A stretch of 64,000 nucleotides of DNA from Arthrobacter subterraneus. GTDB taxonomy: Bacteria > Actinomycetota > Actinomycetes > Actinomycetales > Micrococcaceae. The position numbers were made by a program, and so were the translations under genes. The stretch lies in NCBI RefSeq assembly GCF_900099735.1, contig NZ_FNDT01000004.1, forward strand, positions 176,653 to 240,652, given 5' to 3'. Shown here in pieces: positions 1 through 7,618 of this stretch (its first letter is position 1; each line of letters begins with the position of its first letter). The notes beneath the pieces were generated by a model, which saw only the letters and a list, made by a program, of their open reading frames with translations, was not told the DNA's origin and ran no database searches.

Positions 1-1468
1 GGTCTTCCAGCCGGGACAGCAGCAGCCCGGCCGCGGCGGGACCGGCCGCCAGGTGGTCGCCGCCCAGCGGGCTATGGACGGATCCGGTGTGCGGGAGCCA
101 TTGCAGCCACCCCCACCGCTCCTTCGACTGGACGCTGGTCAGCGCGACGACGGCCAGTTCCGCCGGCGAGTGGAGCCCGATGGCCTGGATCACGAGGCCT
201 CGGGCGACGCTGTCCACCACCCCGCGGGCACCCGCGACGCCGAGCGCACCGGACAGGCGCAGGTTCGCGACGATCGGCACATCGTCGATGTAGGCGTACT
301 CCTCGGCCGCGTCGCGGATCTCCTCCGAGTACTCGGGCAGGGTGTCGGACCCCGCGGGTTCCGAGAGCTCTATCCGGGAGTGCGCACGGCCGGTACCGAA
401 GCGCACGGTGAGGAAGAAGTCGTGTTCGGGGCGGTGCGTCCACAGCAGCGGACCGAGTTTGTAGATGGCATCGACCGTGTCCGCGACGGAGGGTGCCTCG
501 GCGTGCCGGACTGCCCGCTCCACCTTGCGGGTCCGGTCGATGTCGCTGCGGAAGAACGCCATGGATGAGTGGAACTGCGCCACTGCTTCGCGGAACGTCC
601 GCTTCGCCGTGATCCGCTGGTCAAGGTAACTGCCCACCAGGATCATCGGCATCATCAGGATGAAGATGAGGCTGAACGGGCTGCGGGTGATGGAGAACAT
701 GATGGCGCCCAGCAGGATCGGCGCGATCAGCAGCAGGTAGGGGAACCGCTGGGGGTTCGGCCGCCGCGGGCCCGCCGGAAGCTGCTTCGGTTTCTCCCTG
801 AACGCCGGCACCACCCGGGGCGAGCGGTTGAACTCGACCACCGGATTGGTGGGGTCCGCCGAGTAGGCGCGGGTCAACGGCACCACGGCCACGGTGGTAT
901 CGCCCAGGGTGATCTCATCCGCGCTGGTCAGCGACGTGCGCTCTACCCGCGTGCCACCCATCAGCAGCCCGTTGGCCGAGTTGGTGTCGATGATTTCGAT
1001 GCCGTCCGCGACGTTGATGCGGGCGTGGCGTTTGGACATCATGGGATCGGAAAACCGGATGTCGCAGTTGCGGTCCCGGCCGAGGTAGCTGGCTCCGGCG
1101 GGCAGGGAGAATTCCTTGCCGGCGTCGGGTCCGGACAGCACGCGGAGGGTGGCGACGGCGGGGCCGCGGTCCTGGCCCGGCACGTTGAACTGGTCGCTGA
1201 CGCGGCTGATAGTCACGGTGGAACCGGGACGCAGGCCGGATTCGAAGAGGCTCACCGTGGGATTCAGTGTCCGGCCGCGCATGCCGCCGGCCACGTAGGA
1301 CTCCTCGACGGTCAGCGAGAGCTCCCCCGGCGGTTCTGCTCCCGCACGTCCCGGGTCGGCGACGTACAGTTCGCGGGCAACGTCGCTGACGGTTGCCAGC
1401 CCGTCCACGGTGACGGCGAGATCCTTCGCGGGGTCGGGGTCACGTCGCAGGGTGAGGCGCAGCAACAT
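1..1468 (-). CDS. FHA-domain FtsK/EssC-like ATPase, N-terminal part (continues off the left edge)
   Basis: Only the N-terminal 489 codons are inside the window; the gene runs off base 1. The start ATG is at 1468. A beta-rich ubiquitin-like or FHA-like first domain (about residues 1-100) is followed by a canonical FHA domain (GRD near residue 125, then SKRH and NSANG). Two adjacent membrane helices (about 242-282) come next, then a cytosolic stretch (RTFREAVAQFHSSMAFFRSD) typical of EssC/EccC-type secretion ATPases before their FtsK/SpoIIIE modules. The ATPase modules themselves would lie outside the window, so the motor assignment rests on architecture and operon context. It is the last visible gene of the kinase/FHA/FN3 operon, 59 nt after the FHA-like gene. 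FHA domains bind phosphothreonine, so the kinase encoded upstream could control it. EssC-like identity is an inference. Confidence 0.8.
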   Translation of the reverse strand, partial: MLLRLTLRRDPDPAKDLAVTVDGLATVSDVARELYVADPGRAGAEPPGELSLTVEESYVAGGMRGRTLNPTVSLFESGLRPGSTVTISRVSDQFNVPGQDRGPAVATLRVLSGPDAGKEFSLPAGASYLGRDRNCDIRFSDPMMSKRHARINVADGIEIIDTNSANGLLMGGTRVERTSLTSADEITLGDTTVAVVPLTRAYSADPTNPVVEFNRSPRVVPAFREKPKQLPAGPRRPNPQRFPYLLLIAPILLGAIMFSITRSPFSLIFILMMPMILVGSYLDQRITAKRTFREAVAQFHSSMAFFRSDIDRTRKVERAVRHAEAPSVADTVDAIYKLGPLLWTHRPEHDFFLTVRFGTGRAHSRIELSEPAGSDTLPEYSEEIRDAAEEYAYIDDVPIVANLRLSGALGVAGARGVVDSVARGLVIQAIGLHSPAELAVVALTSVQSKERWGWLQWLPHTGSVHSPLGGDHLAAGPAAAGLLLSRLED

Positions 1469-1527
1469 GTCAGGAACACTCCGGGTGGTTGGGAAGGACG
1501 GTCGGGTTGGGACAGCACGCAGACGCG

Positions 1528-2235
1528 TCAGTCCTCATCCGCTTTGCCCTTCATGGTTTCGAGCAGGTGCAGGTCTTCGGGGGTGACGATGTGGGAGGTC
1601 ACCGCATGCTCAACCAGCCGCGCCCGCCGGTTGGTGGCAAGCTTGCCGCCGCCGCCGCGCAGGCCCACCACACCGACCCGGTCCAGCTTGTCGCAGACGT
1701 TGTCGAGCTTGCGGTTGAACTTGGTCAGCGCCCAGCCCAGGCGCTGCGCCGCCGCGGCCGAGGACGGAATGGAGCTGAAGCCCGTGCCCTCGCGTCGGAG
1801 CATCGGTTCGGCGAGGGCCACGATGAGCGCGCGCTGGGAATCGGTGAAGCGCACCGGGCCTATGGTGGTTGTCCCCGAGCCGTCGTCCACCTGGCGCTCC
1901 TGGCGGAACGCGGGGGTCTTGAGGTGCACATCGAACTCGTAGGTGGTGGGCCCGGCCGTGAAGACCACGCGGGTCTGCCCGAACACCAGCGGAATCCGCG
2001 CCCCCGGGGCCACCCAGGCCTGCATCCCGCCGGTGGTGTCCGCCACGGTCGCCGACAGCATGGTGCCCACGTTGTTCAGCCACCAGATGCCGTTCTGGCG
2101 GGCAATCTGGAGGAACTTCCGGTGCAGGTACGGGTTGTCATCAACCTCGAGGTCACCCTCGCGCCCGATGTTGAACGGCCCATCGTCCTTCGGCTCATGC
2201 CACTCGCCGCAGAAATCTATTGCCAGTTCCCCCAC
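1528..2235 (-). CDS. FHA-like regulatory protein of the kinase/FN3 operon
   Basis: This is a soluble protein of about 235 residues. The N-terminal 110 residues resemble a divergent FHA fold: FNIGREGDLEVDDNPYLHRKFLQI fills the GR...S/H-type loop positions, followed by WWLNNVG. The C-terminal half looks like a winged-helix-like segment (FTDSQRALIVALAEPMLRREG...KFNRKLDNVCDKL). The start is taken as the GTG at 2235 because AAGGGA lies 6 nt upstream and it falls just after the kinase stop. A GTG at 2271 would overlap the kinase gene and lacks such a site. The gene sits between the kinase and the FtsK/EssC-like gene. An adaptor reading phosphothreonine on a partner is plausible but unproven; no enzymatic motif is visible. 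Confidence 0.75.
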   Translation of the reverse strand: MGELAIDFCGEWHEPKDDGPFNIGREGDLEVDDNPYLHRKFLQIARQNGIWWLNNVGTMLSATVADTTGGMQAWVAPGARIPLVFGQTRVVFTAGPTTYEFDVHLKTPAFRQERQVDDGSGTTTIGPVRFTDSQRALIVALAEPMLRREGTGFSSIPSSAAAAQRLGWALTKFNRKLDNVCDKLDRVGVVGLRGGGGKLATNRRARLVEHAVTSHIVTPEDLHLLETMKGKADED

Positions 2236-2251
2236 AGATGTTCCCTTCGAC

Positions 2252-3904
2252 TCACTCAGGCCAGCAGGCACGTTCAGGCTCCGATGCAGTTCCGTTTGCC
2301 CGCACTATCTGTATATCAGCGCAGGTGGGTCCGTCCGGGTTGGCCACGACGGGGGCTTCGGTCTGGACTGTCCGGTCCCAGTCACCTTCCTCCTGCACGG
2401 TGACCGTCCGGAACCGGTACACGTCCCCGTCCTGCGGATCGGGGTTGGTCCAGGTGAAGACCACAGCGTTGCCGGACTCCTCCGCGGTGATGTCCGTCGG
2501 CGTCGGGACAACTCCCTCGACACCGGCGAGCGCATCGGCCGGCGGCTGGGTGGGCGGCGCCACGGCGGGCTCCTCCTCCGGCTGTCCGTTGAGGACCGCG
2601 AACGCGCCGAGCACGACGGCGGCAAGCACCACCAGTCCCAGGAGGATCCCTGCCAGCGGCCCCCGCTTCCGGCGCACCGGGTCGGGTTCCTCCGTTTCCG
2701 TTTCCGCGCCCGGCCCCGCGGGGCGGTGGACGGTGGTGTCCAGCCGCACCGAGTCGGCGTGCGGATCCCTGCCGCGCAGCACCGTGCGGTCCCGCCAGCC
2801 CTGGTCATCGGTTGCGTCGGTCTCGGCATCCGGCTGCGCTGTACCGGAGGAGGACCACGACGACGACGGCGACGGGTAGGTGGGCACGCCCGGCTGCGCC
2901 TCCCGGGCCGGTGCCGTCCGCGCGGCCGGCGAGAAGGTGGGCGAGAAGGTGGGCGATTCCGGGTCGATGGAGACCACCTTGCGCACCCGGGTGGCCTCGG
3001 CGCCGTCGTCGTCCTCGCGGACGTGTTCGGTGTCATCGAGCACTTCGAAGGGGGTGACCGAGATGCCCAGCTCCGTCTGGATGCGCTGCAGCGTCAGCGC
3101 GAATGAGTGCGCGGAGTCGTAGCGTGCGGCCGGGTTCTTCGCCATGGCGGTGGCAAGGGCGAGCTCGAGGGACTGCGGCAGATCGTCCCGGCCGATCGGG
3201 GCGAGCGGCATGGAGCCGATGCGGTCCATGAGCTGACGCTGCGAATTGTCCATTCCGGGGAAAACAAACGGCGAGCGCCCCGCAAGCAGGGTGTACAGGG
3301 TGGCGCCGAGGGACCAGACGTCCATCCGGACGCCGTCCACGGCGCCGCCGTCGAACGCTTCCGGCGGCGACCACGGGATGGACATGCCGAGGTCCTCGTC
3401 GGCGCCGCCGTCGGTGGTGCCGGAGATTCCGAAGTCCGTGAGCGCGGGACGGTTGTAGTCGGTCACCAGGATGTTGGCGGGCTTGATATCCCGGTGCACA
3501 ATCCCGGCGCGGTGCGCGGACTCGACGGCGGAGGAGACCTGGACTCCGATCGCGAGAGTCTCCGCGAGGGACAGCCGGCCCTTGCGGTACCGCACGTCCA
3601 GGCTGGGCCGGGAGCAGTATTCCATTGCGAGGTAGGAGTGGCCGTCATCGGTGATGTTGGCTTCGTAGATGGTGACGATGTATGGGTGCGTGGAGAGCTG
3701 GGCCATGAGGTTGGCCTCGGACTCGAATGCCTTCCGGGCACCCTCGGTGAGCAGCCCGGAGACCAGGACCTTGACGGCCACGCGCCGGCGGGGGCGGTCC
3801 TGCTCATACAGGTAGACGTCGGAGAAGCCGCCGGATCCGAGCAGGCTGACGTAACGGTAGCCGGGGATGTGCGGCGGCGGCGCGGCGGCGCGGCGTGAAC
3901 TCAT
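2252..3904 (-). CDS. Membrane-anchored Ser/Thr protein kinase of the PFNA-type cluster
   Basis: The 550-residue protein begins with a complete Hanks-type kinase domain (about residues 15-280). It has glycine loop GSGGFSDV, lysine in VAVKVL, catalytic HRDIKPAN, DFG in LTDFGIS and a PPE-type APE motif. A Pro/Ser/Thr-rich juxtamembrane linker of about 130 residues leads to one membrane helix (about 413-438) and an extracytoplasmic FN3-like domain of about 100 residues (VFTWTNPDPQDGDVYRFRTV) with two cysteines near the end. This matches Pkb2-type kinases of bifidobacterial PFNA clusters. The start codon overlaps the upstream FHA gene stop by 4 nt, so translation is coupled. Likely substrates are the FHA proteins of the same operon (inference). 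Confidence 0.9.
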   Translation of the reverse strand: MSSRRAAAPPPHIPGYRYVSLLGSGGFSDVYLYEQDRPRRRVAVKVLVSGLLTEGARKAFESEANLMAQLSTHPYIVTIYEANITDDGHSYLAMEYCSRPSLDVRYRKGRLSLAETLAIGVQVSSAVESAHRAGIVHRDIKPANILVTDYNRPALTDFGISGTTDGGADEDLGMSIPWSPPEAFDGGAVDGVRMDVWSLGATLYTLLAGRSPFVFPGMDNSQRQLMDRIGSMPLAPIGRDDLPQSLELALATAMAKNPAARYDSAHSFALTLQRIQTELGISVTPFEVLDDTEHVREDDDGAEATRVRKVVSIDPESPTFSPTFSPAARTAPAREAQPGVPTYPSPSSSWSSSGTAQPDAETDATDDQGWRDRTVLRGRDPHADSVRLDTTVHRPAGPGAETETEEPDPVRRKRGPLAGILLGLVVLAAVVLGAFAVLNGQPEEEPAVAPPTQPPADALAGVEGVVPTPTDITAEESGNAVVFTWTNPDPQDGDVYRFRTVTVQEEGDWDRTVQTEAPVVANPDGPTCADIQIVRANGTASEPERACWPE

Positions 3905-5514
3905 CGCAGGCCCTCGAAGCGCAGGAAGACGTCGTCGCCGAGCTGGGCGACGTCACCGTCGAGCAGGAACGCGCTCTCGCCCTCCCCCAGCCGCCGGGGC
4001 GGCTGGCCGGCGCGGATGAGTACCGTGCCGTTCGTGGCCTTGAGGTCGCACAGCAGGACGTGCCAGCCGTCGAGCCGGACCTCGACGTGGGAGCGGGAGA
4101 TGTCGCCTCCGGCGCTTGTCACCTGCACCAGCTTCGGCATTCCGCTGCCCTGTACCCGGGAGACGGAGGGCTGCCGCCCGATAATCAGCGACTGGTCCAG
4201 CTCCACCACCTCACCGGTCGAGATGCGCATGGTGCCGAGGCTGGGGCGCCGGACCCGGCGCGGCTCGCCGTCCAGCGGCTGCGAACAAAGACCGCAGTCG
4301 GGTGCTTCGGGCGGGTTGGCGTGGCCCTGACCGCACAGCCGTGCCAGGACCAGCGGTCCTGTCCCCGGGCGGACGTCGGATCCGGGCTGGGATGTGGCTT
4401 CGGGCTGGGCACTGGATCCGGGCTGGGACGGTGCGGCGGTGTGTAGGTCGCTGCGCATGATCGTGTGGCCGTCGTGGTCAGAATCCTGCCCGGTGGAGGG
4501 CGGGGTTGGCGCCGGCTCTCCGTGCGGGACCGGCAACGGCACCGCCGGGGAGTCGGGTTCGGGGCTCCTGCGGATCCAGGGTACGGAGTCGATCAACTCG
4601 CCGGGCGCGGACACCGGGATGGGCGTCGGAGCGGGTGTCGGACCGGGTTGGCTGGGCGCTGCCGGCTCGGGTCTGGGTTTGGGTTCGGATTCAGGAGCGG
4701 GCTCGGCAACAGGCGCCTCCGGTGAAGGAGCATCCGGAACCGCGGGGAGATCGTCCTCTTCCGGCGGGCGCACGGCAGCATCCTCCACACGCCGCACCAC
4801 CGTCCGGTCCCACAGGTGGTCATAGCCGGTGGACTGCGACTCCGGGTCAGGGTCCTGCGAGTTCAGATCCTGCACGAGCTGGTCCTGCACGCGCGGGTCC
4901 CGCCCGCCGGGAAGCTGCAGGTCCGGATCCTGGCCGCCGGCAGTACTGGCGCCGGGAGCGCCGTCGCCGTCGCCGGAGCTGTCGACGGAGGTCAGGTACA
5001 GGCTCGGGTTGATGGTCGCTGATTCCTCGGCCTCCAGCGCACCGGTCATTGCCCGTTCGGGGTCAAGGTCATTCACGCTTACTCCGGACGCGCGGACAAT
5101 GCCGGCCTCCAGCGGAAAGGCCGGAGCATCGTCGGCTCCGCGGGCAGGACCGGCACGCAGGGTGAACCCACCGCCGTCGATGATCCGCTCCGTCCAGGTG
5201 GTGACGTCCTCACCGGAGAGCTCGACCGGAGCGGCACTGCCGTCAGGGGCGACAGTCAGGCGCACCGCCCCGCGCAGCAGCACGTGCAGCCGGTCGGTGT
5301 AGGACACCACGCCGAAGGGAGGCATGGACTCGAGGCCCTGGCCGAAGCCGCCTGCGACGATCGGCAGGACCGCCTGCAGGTGCGGGTTCTCCCCGAGCTG
5401 GTTCCACAGCCGGTCCAAGACCTCCGGCGCCGTGCCCGCCGGCACCAGCACCACGACGCCACCGCGCACCACACTCAGCCAGTCCTCCCCGGGGAGGTAG
5501 CGGACACCACTCAC
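3901..5514 (-). CDS. Zinc-ribbon and FHA domain protein with long Pro-rich linker
   Basis: The 537-residue protein has three parts. Residues 1-190 form an N-terminal domain of unknown type (VRYLPGEDWLSVVRGGVVVLVP). Residues about 195-385 are a low-complexity Pro/Glu/Ser linker. At about 390-415 there is a treble-clef-like zinc ribbon (CGQGHANPPEAPDCGLC), followed by a C-terminal FHA domain with GRQPSVSR, SRSH and NGTVL motifs. No membrane segment is visible. The gene overlaps both neighbours by 4 nt (PP2C upstream, kinase downstream), a translationally coupled phosphatase-FHA-kinase trio. The FHA domain should bind phosphothreonine, perhaps on the kinase or on autophosphorylated linker sites. 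Confidence 0.88.
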   Translation of the reverse strand: MSGVRYLPGEDWLSVVRGGVVVLVPAGTAPEVLDRLWNQLGENPHLQAVLPIVAGGFGQGLESMPPFGVVSYTDRLHVLLRGAVRLTVAPDGSAAPVELSGEDVTTWTERIIDGGGFTLRAGPARGADDAPAFPLEAGIVRASGVSVNDLDPERAMTGALEAEESATINPSLYLTSVDSSGDGDGAPGASTAGGQDPDLQLPGGRDPRVQDQLVQDLNSQDPDPESQSTGYDHLWDRTVVRRVEDAAVRPPEEDDLPAVPDAPSPEAPVAEPAPESEPKPRPEPAAPSQPGPTPAPTPIPVSAPGELIDSVPWIRRSPEPDSPAVPLPVPHGEPAPTPPSTGQDSDHDGHTIMRSDLHTAAPSQPGSSAQPEATSQPGSDVRPGTGPLVLARLCGQGHANPPEAPDCGLCSQPLDGEPRRVRRPSLGTMRISTGEVVELDQSLIIGRQPSVSRVQGSGMPKLVQVTSAGGDISRSHVEVRLDGWHVLLCDLKATNGTVLIRAGQPPRRLGEGESAFLLDGDVAQLGDDVFLRFEGLR

Positions 5515-6353
5515 GAACGCTCCGCTTCCGCCTCGGCAGCGGCGGCTGCTGTATCCGCACCGATGGTCCGCGGCGCCGTGGTGTGCAGGTCGGCATCGCC
5601 GTCGGCGCCGTGCGCGTCCACCACAACCACCGTCACGTTGTCCCGCGCTCCGCAGCGCAGCGTCTCCTCCACCAGGGCGTCCGCCGTCTGCTGGGGGTCG
5701 GTCAGCGAGCTGAGCAGGCTGTAGATGCGCTCCTCGGGCACCTCGGTGCTCAGTCCGTCCGAGCAGATGAGAATCCGGTCCCCCACTTCCACGGGCATCA
5801 GCCAGTAGTCGGCCTCGGAGTCGTCGCCGGTTCCCAGGGCGCGGGTGATGACATGCCGGCGGGGATGGCCCGCCGCCTGTTCCTGCGTGATGTGTCCTCG
5901 GTCCACCAGTTCCTGCACCTCGGAGTGGTCCACGGAGATCTGGCCGAAGCGGCCCTGGCTCAACCGGTAGGTCCGCGAATCACCGACGTTGAAGAACAGC
6001 CAGTACGGCATCCCCGATTCCTCGACGAGGACCACGCCGGACAGCGTGGTTCCGGCGCGGCCTCCCGTCTCGGCGCGGATGTGTTCATCGGCTTCCCGCA
6101 GCAGGTCCTCGAGGTCCGCGGCGGAAAAGACCGGGCTGTGCTCGCCGATGATGGAGCTCTCCCCGAGGGTCCGCACGCAGATGCCGGAGGCCACCTCCCC
6201 TGCCTCGTGGCCGCCCATGCCGTCCGCCACGGCGAAGATCGGCTCCGATGCGATCAGTGAGTCTTCATTCAGTTGACGCTTGAGGCCGCGGTCGGTCGCG
6301 TACCCAACGGTGAGTTTGATGTCCCAGTCCTTTGCCTGTTCCTGATGATTCAT
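5511..6353 (-). CDS. prpC: PP2C-family Ser/Thr protein phosphatase
   Basis: This 280-residue soluble phosphatase carries the metal-coordinating PP2C motifs: RGLKRQLNEDS, VADGMGGHEAGE, SDGLSTEVPE and the terminal DNVTVVVVD. It is close to the usual length of bacterial PrpC/PstP catalytic domains and has no membrane anchor, unlike mycobacterial PstP. It dephosphorylates Ser/Thr-phosphorylated proteins and so is the natural counterweight to the kinase encoded two genes downstream. Four-nucleotide overlaps link it to the RDD/FHA gene before it and to the FHA gene after it. A short acidic/Ala-rich tail ends the protein. Confidence 0.93.
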   Translation of the reverse strand: MNHQEQAKDWDIKLTVGYATDRGLKRQLNEDSLIASEPIFAVADGMGGHEAGEVASGICVRTLGESSIIGEHSPVFSAADLEDLLREADEHIRAETGGRAGTTLSGVVLVEESGMPYWLFFNVGDSRTYRLSQGRFGQISVDHSEVQELVDRGHITQEQAAGHPRRHVITRALGTGDDSEADYWLMPVEVGDRILICSDGLSTEVPEERIYSLLSSLTDPQQTADALVEETLRCGARDNVTVVVVDAHGADGDADLHTTAPRTIGADTAAAAAEAEAERS

Positions 6354-7618
6354 GCCTGTTCCACCCTGAAGCTGCGGTCCCCGAAGTGCACGGTGGAGCC
6401 CGGTGCCGCCCAGTGCTGCTGTCCGCCCGGGAGCGGGGTGCGCGCGCCGTCGGGGGCTGTCACCGCGCTTCCGTTGGTTGAGTGCCGGTCCGTGACCACC
6501 AGCCGGCCGGCCTCCACGCTCAGGTGGAGGTGGGTCTTCGAGACCGAGCGCCCCTCGTCCGGAACAGGGATGAGCTGCGCTGCTTCACCGGCCCTGGCGG
6601 CAGGATTGCGGCCGATGAGCGCTGCGGACTGCAGCACCAGGTCCTGTCCGTCGTCGAGCACTATCCGCACGGCCGGCGGGCCGGCAGCGGGAGCAGCGGA
6701 GCGTCGGGAGACAACCGTCTCCCCGGCGTCGTCATCCGGGTGGGTGATACCGAAATCGTGCAGCGGTGAGGTGGGGCCGGTAGGAACCTTCTCGGACTGG
6801 AAAACCACCGGCACCGGCCCGGACGCCGGTACGGGCGCTGCGGAAGCCTCCGGCCGGGAGACCACAGGGGAGGACACCGGCTGCAGCGCCGGGGGCGGCG
6901 GCTGCGGAGCGAACGACGACGGCCCGTTGATTCCGCCGGTCTCCAGCGGATTGCGTCCCCGCCGGACGTCGAACACGAACGTCCTTGCCGCCTTGTCATG
7001 CCAGCCCTGGCGCTTCCCGTTGGAATCGAACAGGTTGGAGACCATCACGACGACAAACCCGATGACCGGGATAATTCCGGAGAGCCCGATAATGAGGTTG
7101 CGCAGGAAGACGGCCATCCAGCCGGGGGCGAACCCCTCCTCGTTGGTGGTCCGCAGACCGAACATCAGGTTGCCGGGGGTTTTGCCGGTCTTCGCTTCCC
7201 AGCCCCACAGGAGAACCCAGTAGCCGAGCGACAGCAGGCTGCCCGCACCGACCACCACAAAGAACATGCTCAGATCCACGACGGCGGAACTCGCCGATAC
7301 CTGCTCGTAGCCGATCAGCGGCATCCCGACGGCGGCCGCAACTCCCGTGATCAGCGCAGGCGGGATACCGTCAACCAGTTTTGCTCCCAGCCGCTTGCCG
7401 GCCGGACCGTTCTCAAGGTTGAGCTGAGCCATGGCGCCCTGCCGTCCTCCCTCACCGTCTCTCCGGGCATCAGGATGCGTCGGCGCACTGCCCGGTGGGT
7501 CCACTGTACGGACATGCGCGCTGCGATTGGGAATGGAAGCGCCGCAGCGCACGCAATACGCGGTGCCGGGAGCCACCGGCGAGGAACAGCGCGGGCACTG
7601 GATCTCGGCTGCCGTCAC
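6350..7618 (-). CDS. Zinc-ribbon / RDD membrane / FHA protein
   Basis: The 422-residue protein has an N-terminal zinc ribbon (CPRC at residues 8-11, CVRC at 22-25) and a four-helix RDD domain (about 75-215; ends with the KTPGNLMFGLRT and WHDKAART signatures). A Pro/Ser-rich linker leads to a C-terminal FHA domain (about 325-422: LIGRNPAA, SKTHLHL, NGSAV). RDD domains are membrane proteins of mostly unknown function. This arrangement places a phosphothreonine reader at the inner face of the membrane. It overlaps its neighbours by 4 nt on each side. A role as membrane scaffold for the kinase-controlled machine is inference. Confidence 0.88.
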   Translation of the reverse strand: MTAAEIQCPRCSSPVAPGTAYCVRCGASIPNRSAHVRTVDPPGSAPTHPDARRDGEGGRQGAMAQLNLENGPAGKRLGAKLVDGIPPALITGVAAAVGMPLIGYEQVSASSAVVDLSMFFVVVGAGSLLSLGYWVLLWGWEAKTGKTPGNLMFGLRTTNEEGFAPGWMAVFLRNLIIGLSGIIPVIGFVVVMVSNLFDSNGKRQGWHDKAARTFVFDVRRGRNPLETGGINGPSSFAPQPPPPALQPVSSPVVSRPEASAAPVPASGPVPVVFQSEKVPTGPTSPLHDFGITHPDDDAGETVVSRRSAAPAAGPPAVRIVLDDGQDLVLQSAALIGRNPAARAGEAAQLIPVPDEGRSVSKTHLHLSVEAGRLVVTDRHSTNGSAVTAPDGARTPLPGGQQHWAAPGSTVHFGDRSFRVEQA